Source: Typha latifolia (taxonomy: Eukaryota > Streptophyta > Magnoliopsida > Poales > Typhaceae). Taken from it: 64,000 nt of DNA. The stretch is from assembly GCA_019914945.1 (NCBI GenBank), contig CM034101.1, forward strand, positions 13,527,188-13,591,187, written 5' to 3'. Positions 39,985 to 55,474 of the stretch are shown one piece after another (within the stretch, counting starts at the first letter, position 1; each line of letters opens with the position of its first letter). The position numbers and the translations under genes were made by a program. The notes under the pieces are model-generated. The model saw nothing but the letters and a program-made list of their open reading frames with translations, had not been told where the DNA came from and searched no databases.

Positions 39985-42900
39985 ATGTATTCCACGACCC
40001 ATCATTTGAAGAGATTTCTTGGATCCAAACTAAAGCCCGGAAACGGGCCAACAACCTTCTCCCTTCTCTCCACCTCTTCCTCTTCCTCTCTTACCACTTC
40101 CTCCCCATTGCTTCAACAAGAAGCACTCCCTCAATACCATTTGCACACTATTCCTTCTGATCCTTACATCTATACTGATCTACTAATCTCATACTCAAAA
40201 CAGTGCCTTCAAGATCTCGCCCACTACCCATTCGACGAAAAGCCCCACAGAGCACAAACCTCCCAAAGTTGCAAGACATTGCACGCCAGAACACTGAGGC
40301 TCGGCTTCCATTTGTCCATCAAGCTTGGGCACGCCCTTATCGACCTCTATGCCAAGTCTGGCGATTTGGGTTATGCCCAGAAGGCCTTCGACCACCTCGA
40401 GGAACGCAATGGAACTGTTTGTAATTCGATCCTGTCTGGCCACTCAAGGTGGGGTTCTCCAATTGAGGTCGTATGTGCTTTCCGATCCATCCGGTGTTCT
40501 GGTGATTGGCCTGACCAGTTTGGCTTTGCCATGGTTCTCTCTGGGTCTGCAAGATTGGTTTCTCTTGATTTTGGCAGGCAGGTTCATTGCGATGTTATCA
40601 AAACTGGGTTTGATTCCAGTTCATTCTGCGAGGCATCTCTGATTGATATGTACTTCAAATGCGGTCATGTTTTTGATGCTCGTCGTGTTTTTGCTGGGAT
40701 AAGTAATCCTGATACAATCTCTTGGACTAATATAATTGCTGGTTACACGCGGCTTGGCATGTTTGATGAAGCATTGGAGTTATTTTCAATAATGGAGGAA
40801 ACAGGTGGAAAACCAGACCAAGTGACCTATGGGACTGTCATTTCTGCCTGCATTAGTTTGAAAAGACTTGAAGATGCAAGAACTTTCTTTTTGAAGATGC
40901 CTTCCCCAAATACTGTTGCCTGGAATGCCATTATTTCAGGGCATGCTCAGAATGGCCTTGATGCTGATGCTCTTTGTTTCTATAAGGAAATGAAAAGCAG
41001 GGGTCTAAGGCCCACTCGGTCTACTCTAGGAAGTTTGCTGAGTGCTGTTGCCAATCTAGCAGCCCTTGATGAAGGTCGGCAAGTACATTCTGAAGCAATT
41101 AGGCTTGGGCTGGATTCAAATGTTTTTGTGGGGAGTTCCTTAATTAACATGTATGCTAAATGCAGCGAGATAAGAGATGCTAGTAAAGTGTTCTACTTTT
41201 GTTGTGAACGAAATATTGTTACATGGAATGCAATGCTTGGCTGTCTTGTTCAGAATGAACAACCAGAATACGCCATTGAATTGTTCCTGGAGATGAAGCA
41301 ACTTGGGCTTGAGATGGATGAGTTCACTTATGTTAGTGTTTTTGGTGCATGTGCTTCCTTGGAGAGTCTAGATTTGGGAAGGCAGTTGCATTCTGTCATA
41401 ATACGGATTAATTATGATTCGAGTTTGTTTGTTGGAAACGCAGTATTGGATATGTATGCCAAGTCCGGTGAGTTGAATGATGCCAGGGCACAGTTGGAGC
41501 TCATTCCCAATAGGGATTGTGTTACCTGGAATGCCATCATAGTTGGACTTGTGCATAATGAAGATGAGTTGGAAGCACTGAATATGCTCAAGAAGATGCG
41601 GTTGGAAGCAACAGATCCCGATGAGATCTCCTTTGCTAGTCTTGTTAGTGCTTGTTCTAACATACATGCAATTGAGGCAGGAAAGCAAATTCACTGCTTG
41701 GCCCTCAAGTTCGATTTGAGTTCAAATCACTTTGTTGGTAGCTCCTTAATTGATTTATATGCAAAATTTGGGGATATGGAGGCTGCCAAGAAGGTTTTCT
41801 TAAAGATGCCTGAAAGGGGTGTAGTCCCAAGAAATGTGCTGATTGCAGGTCATGTCCAAAATGATAGTGAAGTTGATGCTTTTCGCTTGTTTAGACAAAT
41901 GCAAGCAGATGGCATATGCCCATCTAATTTCACTTTTGCAAGCATTCTTCCTGCTTGTACTGGGCATCTTGGATTCGTGATAGGAAAACAAGTACATTGT
42001 TACACAGTAAAATCTGGTCTTTTATATGCTGATGCCTTCTTAATGGTCTCACTTCTAGGCATGTATATGAAGTCTGAAATGCTTGAGGATGCTAATAAGC
42101 TTTTCGTTGAGATGCCCGAGAACAAGGGCTTGGTTTTATGGACAGCCATCATTTCAGGACACGCTCAGATTGGTTGCAGTAATGAAGCATTGTTGTTGTT
42201 CTGGAAAATGCGCAGTTGTAATCTCCGCCCAGATGAGGCCACTTTTGCCAGTGTTCTAAAAGCTTGTGCTGACTTAGCTGCTTTAAGTGATGGCAAAGAG
42301 ATTCACAGCCTCATCACAAAGGCTGGCTTTAGTTCTTATGAAGCTGCAAGCACTGCGCTCATGGACATGTATTCGAAATGTGGGGACATTAGTTGTTCTT
42401 TTGAAGTCTTCAAAGGATTGAAGAATAAACAAAATGTAATCTCATGGAATTCTATGATCTCTGGGTTTGCACAAAATGGTTATGCAGAGGAAGCACTTTC
42501 TACATTTCAAAAGATGCAAGGGTCACCGGTAAAGCCTGATGATATTACTTTCCTTGGTGTTCTCACTGCTTGTACTCATGCAGGTTTAGTCCTTGAAGGT
42601 CATCATTTTTTTGACTCCATGACCAGAGAATATAGAATAACTCCTAGGGTGGATCATTATGCTTGTCTCATTGATCTCCTTGGTCGTGTTGGCTATCTTA
42701 AAGAGGCTCAGAAACTCATTGATGGACTACCCTTTGAACCCGACAGTGTGATCTGGTCTACATTTCTTGCAGCTTGCAGAATGCACCGGGATGAAATAAG
42801 GGGGAAGCTTGCAGCAGCAAAGCTCATTGAGCTGGAACCAGATAACTCTTCACATTATGTATTGCTTTCTAATTTATATGCTGCATCTGGTAATTGGGTT

Positions 42901-43134
42901 GAGGCTAAGATTGTCAGGGAAGCAATGCGAGATAGAGGGGTCAAGAAGTCACCAGGTCGTAGTTGGATTACAGTGGAGAATAAAACTAGCTCATTCGTAG
43001 CAGGAGACAAATTCCATGATGATGCCAACGACATCTATGAAGTTCTGAAGGATTTGACTGGCACAATGAAAAAATGTGGCCATATTGTTGAACATGATTT
43101 AGTCTTGCTGGATGAACTTGGTTTAGATCTTTGA
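39985..43134 (+). CDS. Pentatricopeptide repeat protein, PLS class with E/E+ C-terminus, probably mitochondrial
   Basis: A single uninterrupted exon of 1049 codons. The N-terminus is rich in Ser/Thr with Lys/Arg and no acidic residues, as in a mitochondrial presequence. About 25-30 PPR units of P, L and S type follow; typical signatures are N-A-I-I-S-G-H-A-Q-N-G, S-S-L-I-N-M-Y-A-K-C and F-A-S-V-L-K-A-C-A-D-L. It ends with E and E+ motifs (A-C-R-M-H-R-D-E ... L-S-N-L-Y-A-A-S-G-N-W ... S-W-I-T-V-E-N-K) and has no DYW domain. Such proteins bind organelle transcripts and direct C-to-U editing with a DYW partner. Its architecture and length suggest the Arabidopsis At3g09040-type protein. The gene sits between the two pieces of a succinyl-CoA ligase pseudogene, and a decayed inverted copy lies at 55475-58404. 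Confidence 0.93.
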   Translation: MYSTTHHLKRFLGSKLKPGNGPTTFSLLSTSSSSSLTTSSPLLQQEALPQYHLHTIPSDPYIYTDLLISYSKQCLQDLAHYPFDEKPHRAQTSQSCKTLHARTLRLGFHLSIKLGHALIDLYAKSGDLGYAQKAFDHLEERNGTVCNSILSGHSRWGSPIEVVCAFRSIRCSGDWPDQFGFAMVLSGSARLVSLDFGRQVHCDVIKTGFDSSSFCEASLIDMYFKCGHVFDARRVFAGISNPDTISWTNIIAGYTRLGMFDEALELFSIMEETGGKPDQVTYGTVISACISLKRLEDARTFFLKMPSPNTVAWNAIISGHAQNGLDADALCFYKEMKSRGLRPTRSTLGSLLSAVANLAALDEGRQVHSEAIRLGLDSNVFVGSSLINMYAKCSEIRDASKVFYFCCERNIVTWNAMLGCLVQNEQPEYAIELFLEMKQLGLEMDEFTYVSVFGACASLESLDLGRQLHSVIIRINYDSSLFVGNAVLDMYAKSGELNDARAQLELIPNRDCVTWNAIIVGLVHNEDELEALNMLKKMRLEATDPDEISFASLVSACSNIHAIEAGKQIHCLALKFDLSSNHFVGSSLIDLYAKFGDMEAAKKVFLKMPERGVVPRNVLIAGHVQNDSEVDAFRLFRQMQADGICPSNFTFASILPACTGHLGFVIGKQVHCYTVKSGLLYADAFLMVSLLGMYMKSEMLEDANKLFVEMPENKGLVLWTAIISGHAQIGCSNEALLLFWKMRSCNLRPDEATFASVLKACADLAALSDGKEIHSLITKAGFSSYEAASTALMDMYSKCGDISCSFEVFKGLKNKQNVISWNSMISGFAQNGYAEEALSTFQKMQGSPVKPDDITFLGVLTACTHAGLVLEGHHFFDSMTREYRITPRVDHYACLIDLLGRVGYLKEAQKLIDGLPFEPDSVIWSTFLAACRMHRDEIRGKLAAAKLIELEPDNSSHYVLLSNLYAASGNWVEAKIVREAMRDRGVKKSPGRSWITVENKTSSFVAGDKFHDDANDIYEVLKDLTGTMKKCGHIVEHDLVLLDELGLDL

Positions 43135-43304
43135 TAGTTCCATTGCCTACCCATTTTAGAAGGTGCGCTTGGAAAAACCGTTCTGAAGAACTTACTCTGA
43201 TAGAAAATATTTATTTGAATGAATAGAAGTATTAATACGACATTTCAGATATTTGATGTTCAACTCATTTCTTATATTAATTTGTTTTCTAGTTGAACTA
43301 GTCA

Positions 43305-45140
43305 TTTCTTTTTAGATCAAGAGCCTAGCCTTTTTGGTTTCATGCAGTTTCTTTGTTTCTTGAAGATTCACTTGCTCATATTTTTGGTTTCTTCTAGCAT
43401 GCGTTTATATGTTAATTGTCGGTGTATAAGTATATGCAATTTTACCATAACAATGGAAAAGAAAGCTGATGCCTTCTTAGTCATTTTTTTATGAACTTTT
43501 GGTAAACTTGGATATTGTTGCAGTGTACATTAATTGCTTTTTTTTTGCATCTGTCTATGTTCACCTTGTTTCTTATTGTGGTTAGTGTTGATTTTGCCAA
43601 GTATTCACCTTGTTAGTGTTACTATGTTGTATGAAGCATGCACATTATGAAATTAATCACTTATTGTTAACCATGAAATCATTTAAAATTTTAAATACTC
43701 ATTTTGTTTTCCTCAAATTATGAAATTAATCACTCATTGTGCGTTCCTTTTTATTTTCGTTTAGCTTAGTACTCTGCCTTTTTTTCAGCTCATAATAGCT
43801 TGTAGAAAGGGGAGAGCTAGCATCGAAGACCTTGAGAAGTTGCCAAATATGATTTTTAAGGTAATATGTACGTAGTTTCTTCATTTCTTAGGGAAATATC
43901 TTCATGACATGATTAGCTGGTTAAGTTGATTCTGAAAATTCCATTATTTGTATAATTTCGTAGGTGACATCTTGACCTTCATTTTCTCCATTGCAAGGTT
44001 CCAACTGATGTTTTCAATCACGAAGAAGATGCAGCATAAGTTGTCGATGGTTTTGCACTGAAGTAGCAGACAGAAATTCTTCAATATAACAAGTGAAGAA
44101 GTTATATGAACTTTATTGCAAATGTGACTGTACACTATTAGAGGTAATCCACTTAGAAACTTGTTCAACTTGCAGTTCTTTCTATTGGCTGTCTAACACA
44201 AATCTGCTAATTCTTCTGCTTGCCTTCCTAACCTATTAGATAAAGCCAATTGCTGAGATATCTGATAAGCAGCTAGTACTGGCTGATGCAAAGTTGAACT
44301 TTGACGATAATGCTGCTTTTAGGTAGAAGGAAATATTTGCTCTCTGTTCAAGGTACAACATTGATTATGGTCTTTCTAATGAACTTGTTGACTGCTTGCT
44401 TACATGTGGGTATGTCTGGAAAGGCTACTTGTTGACTTAATTTGTACTTTTGTTGGTCGAATGTTTGTGAGCCAAACAATATCCTCTCTTTTTTTTCTCT
44501 GGTCTGTATCACTGTATGACTTAGAAGCTTCACTTCTGATTTTCTGCTTTTCAATTTTACCAAATATTTCATTGATACTTAATATTTATTTCCTGTTTTC
44601 TTTTGCAGGTTCCTGCTGCCAAAGCAGATTTGAACTATATTGGGTTGGATGGAGAAATTGGATGCATGGTGAATGTTGCAGGACATGCCATGGCTACTAC
44701 AGATATTATAAAGTTGCATGGCGGAACCTGCTGATGTTTTTTTTTTTATAAAAGTTTTCTTGATGTTGGTCGGGATGCATCAGAAGGCCAGGTATATATT
44801 GCATTTGAACATCTAGGTGCTCTTTGCTGTATGGTTGCCTAATCAAGGTTTCCGTCAAATGACCATGTGAGTACAGGCATGAAAAATTGGAGTTGTGACA
44901 GGTGAAAAATCGTTTATGGAAACATCTTGATTTGAGATTTCTTCATATATTTGTCCCTTATAACATCCAAGATTTCTTGTGAATGCTAACTTCTATTATA
45001 TGATTCTTGCTCAGGTTGTGGAAGCATTTAAAACATTAACATCTGATGACAGAGTGAAGGCCATTTTGGTTAACATTTTTGGAGGAACCGTGAAATGTGA
45101 TGTGATAGCAAATGGAATTATCAATGCAGCTAAACAGGTT
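43305..45140 (+). pseudogene. 3' piece of succinyl-CoA ligase beta pseudogene
   Basis: Homology with the intact gene starts in intron 5 (43312 matches about 62770) and keeps introns, so this is a duplicated, not processed, copy. Exon 6 equivalent: about 43789-43860, with a codon missing. Exon 7 equivalent: about 43998-44141, with an in-frame stop (G-C-A-T-A-A) and indels. Exon 8 equivalent: about 44241-44340, with CAG changed to TAG after F-R and an internal deletion. Two later exons lie beyond the window in the intact gene but are seen here: about 44608-44790 ([17 protein letters not shown], then a frameshift and a poly-T interruption) and about 45015-45137 ([16 protein letters not shown]). 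The last exon is missing. It cannot make a functional subunit. Confidence 0.9.
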
Positions 45141-45536
45141 TATACTTTATATTATGCTTATTTCTGGTTCAACATGCAACCACTATTATCACTTTTACTA
45201 ATTATATCTATCAGAAAATTTCTAAAGTTTTCTTGTTATTTAAAGTATTAAAGGAAATTCACTTTGACTAATATAGGAAATTTGTCATTTAAACTATTTA
45301 TTACTATTAGATATATGTCCTACTGCTCAAACTCATATACATACATAATTTCTTAAGAATGTGTTACATATACCGATTGGAAAGAAAAGAAAATGCCACT
45401 ATATATACATATAGATGTTTCATACTTTCATAAACATACTTTCTTATGAATATGTCTCACATACGGAGTGCATCATGTTATGAGATAGTAACATGATGTG
45501 TACATATATATAATTCCATCTTAGCTAGAATGTCGA

Positions 45537-49223
<3,687 letters not shown>

Positions 49224-49325
49224 ATCTTAACCCCTTAAGATGTCTCAGAAATGGAAAGTAGAGGAGAGAGCGATAGAGGGGGGGAGAAGAGAGATGAATG
49301 CATTCTGGTGCTTCTCTTTGCTCTC

Positions 49326-49332
49326 ATTTATA
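49326..49332 (-). promoter_or_regulatory. Likely TATA box of the beta-glucosidase gene
   Basis: On the minus strand this reads TATAAAT, about 100 bases upstream of the ATG at 49223, with a CT-rich stretch between them as in many plant leaders. It was inferred from motif and position only. Confidence 0.55.
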
Positions 49333-50194
49333 GGGGGAAGAGATGGTTTGACATAGTTTTTTTAGAATCCCTATCCCGCAAGATAAAAAAATCTTACCTA
49401 GTTCACGGGATAGACCACCCATTTTTGCCACGTGTGCTAACGTTTCATTTCTCGGCGATGTGAAAATAAGTCAGCGGTGGTTGCTTCCTCCGAGGAAGTT
49501 AAAGAGGTTTGATGAGTTATGTCGGAGTTGGACGTGGAACCTACGAGTCACATGTTTAGGGGGATACATATAGAAATAGTCAGTACTTATCCGTGATATT
49601 TATTCCTGGTCTACTAATCTAGATGGATAACTTATTAGTCTGTAATCTACGAATATTATTCGAACATATCTTTCCCGTGGATTCTCGTGCTACACCATAT
49701 CGTGCTGGTGTGACTTACTTAGATGGCATCGCCCTACCTAACTCGAACTATGTCGTGAAAGGAGCCGTTTGACCGAATTGAATCGCCTTAAAATATTATT
49801 TATTATATTAGTTTTCTTATTAATTTTATTATTAAAGAAAGTTTAGCTAAAACGTTCAACTGTTTATTTCTAATATTAATCATATAGAGAAAAAAATCTT
49901 ACGTCTCTATCTCAGTTACTCAAGAGCTAACTGTTTTATTTAGCTTTTTTCCATAAACTGTAGAATTGTTGAATTATTTAACAATTTATTATTTATATAA
50001 ATTGTTGAACAATTTAGTAATTTTAGCTGAATTAATTCAAACATACCTTTTTTAATAATAAATTTGATGAGTAAACTAGAACGGTAAAATAGTTTATTAT
50101 GAAGGCTTATTTGGGTACAAAGAAAAAGTTCAGTGGAAGGCCAATTATATGTGATTCTTATTTTTGTGAATATAGCTAAATGAAGGGGCTTATT
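49333..50194. other. Divergent intergenic region, no gene seen
   Basis: Separates the beta-glucosidase promoter (minus) from the pTAC5-like gene (plus). AT-rich, with TTGTTGAATTATT-like inverted words around 49955-50035 that could be a small foldback element. There is no coding sequence I can support. Confidence 0.4.
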
Positions 50195-50202
50195 TATAAA
50201 TA
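50195..50202 (+). promoter_or_regulatory. Possible TATA box of the pTAC5-like gene
   Basis: TATAAATA about 120 bases upstream of the ATG at 50322, with a C-rich leader (50275-50320) between. Position fits a plant core promoter; motif evidence only. Confidence 0.4.
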
Positions 50203-50321
50203 TGCACAAAGAGGACGGTTTTATAGTAAGATGAAAATTCTGGACGCGATATGCAAAAAGAACAACTAAATATCCGTTCTCCTATCTCTCCCTCCCCGCC
50301 ACTTCTCTTAAACGTTCCCAA

Positions 50322-53300
50322 ATGGCCTCGACGCTTCCTCTCCATCGTTCCAACCCCGCACTCCTCTCCGGACTCCACCGCCCACCCCTCAAATCCCATT
50401 TCGCCACTCCACTTCGCGTGCGCAGAATCCCTAGCTTCTCCCTCAAATCCCCCATCTCCGCCTCTTCCTCCTCCTCCTCCTCTCCGTCTTCCTGGGAGCG
50501 GGAGGAAGCGCGATGGCTCCGCGAGGAGCAGAGATGGATCCGCGAGGAGAAGAGGTGGCTCCGCGAGGAATCCCGATGGGTATCGGAGCGGGAGACCCTC
50601 CTCGCCGAGATCGCCGCCCTCCGGCTTCGAATCGAGGCGTTGGAGCGCGACCGCCCGGGGATTGAAGCGGTGGTGAAGAAGCAGGGAAGGATTGCGGCGG
50701 CAGAGTCTAGACTGGCACTGGTGGAGGAGGCTGATGTGAAAGAGATGGTGCTTGAGGAAGTTAGGGTTTCAGAAGTGGCGGAGGAGAGGAAAGAGGAGGT
50801 TTGGGAGAGGCAAGTTGAGCGGAGGATGCTGAGGACGGGAGCGGAAGGGGAGGACGTTCGAGCAATGCAGGTTAGGCTGTTAGTACAGTTGCATGATATT
50901 GGTTTTGTTTTGATTTTTAAATCGGATAAGCTTGCATTTTCTATTTCACCAATTTAGTTTACTAGTTGAAACTGATGAGAATCATTGGAGTTTGTTACCT
51001 TTACGAATTGCTGGAATGATCGATAACTTATCATATAAAGAAGCTGGCCTCTTTGAGGATATTCGGACTGTCATTTTCTTTAACAAATTAAAGTAAACGC
51101 TATTTCATCTGATATTGATTCTTATAAGCCATAATTGGAGGATCCTTAGAAAAGTTTATGATCCGGTCATCAATTATTGTACTGCATTATTTAACAATGA
51201 CTCCATCTAAAGCTTTGCATTCTCTAAGTTATATTGCTTGTAGGGTCATAATATTCTGAGAAATTAGAGGATCGCTGCTTTTACAACAAAAACCAGAATG
51301 AACAGCACCTCTTTGAAGCATATTTGATCAATCATATTTTTCCAGTCGTACGCTACACAGGATTAAGAAGTTATAACTTATAAGGGCTTCCCTGTTTCTG
51401 CAAAAAGATGTAATAGATCTGGGGAAAAGATGTCAGTCATTGGTCATAAGAAGAATACTAAACATAGTATTTTATTCAGACTAGGTCATGAGACTCTAGT
51501 CAGCTATTAGTTGTTTGTTCATTAATGCTTTGCAGCATTTTGAAGTGCAAATTATAAAGAAATATTATGGTTAAAAGTATACAATGTATATCAAACTTAT
51601 ATCTTACATAAGATAGCTATGCTGACAGTAAATCTAAAATGTTAGACATAGAAGTGCAGATGCCAAAACTAGCCCAGATAGTAGGGCATTCCTCTCTGTT
51701 GAAGTACTTGGACATCAGGATATCCCAGTAAGGAAGCCCAATGACATGCTTCCTACGCACTAAGTGACCATATGTTACGAACCAACTTAATCCAATTCAT
51801 AACAGTTCTAAACAGATTTGAAAAAAGAATTTTCAAAGGCAATGCTGGTTGATTTAATCGTTGGAACATGCTAAGATTCTGATATATTGTTTTTCTGAAA
51901 GTAAGAAATTTAATACAATTAAAATCTTATCGATCGGATGAGTAGATTAGAAGTTATGTTGGGTACAACGACCAAAGGTCAGTGGTGGCGGGATAGACGT
52001 GAATGGTGGATTAGTGTAGAATTTGAAGTGCTCTTGGTTGTAAACTAGAGAGTAGAGATTGAGGAGGAAGAAGATGGCTCGGTTGTGGGAGATGGTTTGG
52101 TCGGCGACCAAGAGAAGATAGAGAAGAGATTAGGGGTGACAAGCCTTTACCGAATAATCTTTGCTTAATGATTGATTCCTAAATTAGAGTTGCACTCCAC
52201 ATATATATAGAGGCTAGTCCTAATCTGACTCATATTAAGATTTGTTTTATAAGCTTACATTAGAAGTAAGCATGAATTAGAGATAAACATGACTTAGCTA
52301 AATCAATCTTTTTTATTCTTTTCGGATTAGTTCTTTATTCAGCCATCTATAGAATCTGAAGAGACTTTGAATATAGAAGTTGTAGATCATGACATCTCGA
52401 TTTTATCTAAGTGGTTTCATAATATTCAGACATCTGATGAATATCTTCTAATTATTTTTTCACAACTGTGCAAAATTGAATTGAACTGAACTTAGCTAAT
52501 TAATTAAATATTAATATACTAAAACTCTAACTAAACTATATAAGCAGAATAAATAAGATAACTAAATTCGATTCATCGAGCCCAATATTTCTATGATGTG
52601 ATTCGAGCTAACCCAGTTCGCATCACCATCTTTGGTCATAATAATTGACAAAATTATGAAACTTCTCTCTTTTGAACAAAGCTTAAATGAATGTGCACCA
52701 TGTTATTTCTATTTAACTGGAAGGCAAAAATATACAAACACAGTTAAATTCACTACATTATCTTTAAAATTTCTTCTTGTTTATACCTACTTGGGATATC
52801 ACAGCTTTCTCTATGATTTTCATACCTATATTAATGAATACAAAAATCAAGATCTTGTTGGATGCTTGTTATACATTTAGGGTAGCTGGACACTGATGGT
52901 GAATTTGTCTAATTAGGACCAAGTTTGCAAACAGCTTTTTCAGGTTGTACCATTTCTATGTGGAACCATCTTAAAAAACTTATGTCTTTCTAATGGCTGT
53001 TGGGCAGGAAGCATTGGAAAGTCTGGGCTTTTATTCAGGCGAAGAAGATACGGAATACTCTTACTTCTCAAGTGGGACTGAACGTGCAGTGAAAACGTGG
53101 CAGGTTTGTGGTTTTTCATATTTTTAGTGAACCAATTTCAAGAGTAATTGATAGCTATATTTCATAATTTCTATGGAAAATAAAATTTGTGTATGCTTTG
53201 TTTACAGTCTTATACACCAGCATGACATGAGAGTAACACATTCATTTTGCAGGCCACATTAGGGACCCCAGAGGATGGGATTATGACATCAGAGCTACTT

Positions 53301-55446
53301 GAAAAGTTATTTATGGAGCAGAGGATGAAAGGTTCCAGCTTGAATGTAAATGCTGCAAGTCGTATTTCTTTCTGTTGCTTCAAGTTACAAAAAAAAATTT
53401 ACTGCACTTTTGCATTAGGCCGGATGCTTCCAGGATATTCTCTGGTTTTCACTATTGGAATCCTTCACAAATTTTATTACCATCCGAAGTCCTTTTTTCT
53501 TTTTTTCATCAAGCATATAGCTATAGGCCATAGTTTAAATCCCCAAAATGTTTGATCAGTTTATTGACAACTTGATCAAATTTTATGAGTGGTTACTGAC
53601 ATAACAATCAGACCTATATGATTTCATAGTAACTAGTCAAGGCAAACTCAGATGCAATCGTGAAAGAGCGGTGTGGCCTGAACCTATAAGACCAGTTGTA
53701 ACTTAGGAATTCTTGCCTGATTGGTTGCAATATGAGCTCATGCAACTGAGCAGTAGCCATCTAAAGTTTGTGCATCTTAGAAAGAGGCTAACAAGAAAGA
53801 ATTTGAGTTTTGCTTAATATGGAGATACCGTAGTTTCAATTTGTTGTGCAGCACTTTGAAGTTTAAACTAAGTGCCATCCAATTTGCACAGTTAGTTTTA
53901 TCTTACGAGTTATTAGTTCACTATCTTGCGACACATCAAACCAAAATGTTTGCTTCCTACATGAAAATACTGTAAATTTAGGATTGTCATTACTTTAGGG
54001 CATTCACGTCTTTTATTGCATCTTCTTGTAGATACTTCACATGTTAAATCGGTAATATTACCATTTATGGGTGAAAATTCTAATGGAAAAAGTTGAATTT
54101 TCTGGTAGGTTGGTGAAAATGGAGCTGCAGTTGCTTCTGTAACAGAAGTTGCAGAGATTCAGCAAACTGTTGTGAAGGAAACTGGTGATTTAGAAGTTGA
54201 GGTATCTCAAAACAGAGTGTTTCTTCTAGGTGAAAACAGGTGGGAAGAGCCATCTAGGCTATTGCAGAAGAATAAACCCATCAGCAGAAGTAATGCGTCT
54301 GCTACAAAGTGCCTCACATGTCGTGGAGAAGGGCGTCTAATGTGCACAGGTACTAAAGCATATACAGTGCTTATATTCTTTTGCATCTGTGCCCTTGGAA
54401 ATCATTCATCACAACTCTCGAGGCAGTTATTTTGGATTATGAGAAAACTTAATTTAATGCGTCTGTATTCCCTTAGAAGAATAATTGTGAAATACTATGT
54501 TCACAATACCATGCTTTCATGTACTTTTAGCTATAAACTACATCACAGTTGGTGCTGTATGACATTTCATCTTACATACTTACCTTCAGACCCTGTTTTG
54601 GTACAGCAACAAGGTTAAGATAAATATTTTTATCCACACACATCCACCAAACATTCTTTTGCTATCTTTTCTAGGTTAGGAAATTAGCATTGCATATTAG
54701 TTTTTGAACTTTGTCGGGATACAATTCCTTGAATTCTAATTTATGATTAAGTTACAGGTCCCTATGTGATTGTTGATGATTAAAATCTCTTAGGAACTGT
54801 ATACATATCAAGAGGGTGCCACAATTGAGTGCCACAAATTCAAGATAGTGTGTCAGAACCAGTTCTGACATTTTAGATTCGTTCCTTATGACCAGTGTTA
54901 ATTCAGTACACAACCTTCCACTTAGATCTCTCAATGTTCTTGTGAACTGGACCTTTAAATTTCCATGTTATGCAGGTTAACTACAGCTCTCACCTTCAGT
55001 TGGGGAAATGTGTTTTCTGACATCTGTGTTCTCTTAGAGAACCAGTAAACATGTCATTGTTTAACTCCTAGTATACTCAAATTTCATCAGTAGTATATTT
55101 GAATCATATGCTTACTCTGGACCATTTTGTCACATCATCTGAACACAATTATTAATCCTTTAGAAAACACTAGGCTTATTGAAAAAAATTATTTTCCTAC
55201 AGAATGTGATGGATCTGGTGAACCCAACATTGAGCCACAGGTCAGTTTCTATTCTATATTAGAGAACATATACTCCCACTATTTCCTTCTTTTCTTCATA
55301 TATCTGCTCTTTCTCATTATTGAGCACCAAAGTTCTTGCAGTTTTTGGAGTGGGTTGATGAAGGAACTAAATGTCCATATTGTGAAGGCCTGGGTTACAC
55401 AATCTGTGATGTTTGTGAAGGGAGGAAGACTACTATTGAGAATTAG
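50322..55446 (+). CDS. PTAC5: pTAC5-like plastid protein: peptidoglycan-binding-like domain plus DnaJ-type zinc finger
   Basis: Exons 50322-50870, 53008-53103, 53253-53345, 54109-54349, 55203-55240 and 55342-55446 join in phase to 373 residues. The Ser/Arg-rich N-terminus lacking acidic residues (about 1-57) fits a chloroplast transit peptide. Residues 58-90 are a Trp-Arg-Glu heptad array (R-W-L-R-E-E repeated), followed by a charged coiled coil to about 180. A peptidoglycan-binding-like fold (about 184-246) spans exons 2 and 3. The C-terminus has four CxxC motifs (C314/C317, C325/C328, C350/C353, C361/C364) with G-x-G spacing, a DnaJ-type zinc finger without a J domain. This order matches Arabidopsis pTAC5 (387 residues), a component of plastid transcriptionally active chromosomes that influences plastid gene expression. 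The 3' end meets an oppositely oriented PPR pseudogene about 30 bases after the stop. Intron 1 is 2.1 kb and may contain transposon remnants. Confidence 0.9.
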
Positions 55447-55474
55447 TTGGAAGTTGCTGTAAATATCACACCAT

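Noticed and set aside
44404..44751. 115-codon plus-strand frame
   Set aside because: It crosses a pseudogene intron and a decayed ligase exon in the wrong frame; the true homology is to succinyl-CoA ligase beta.
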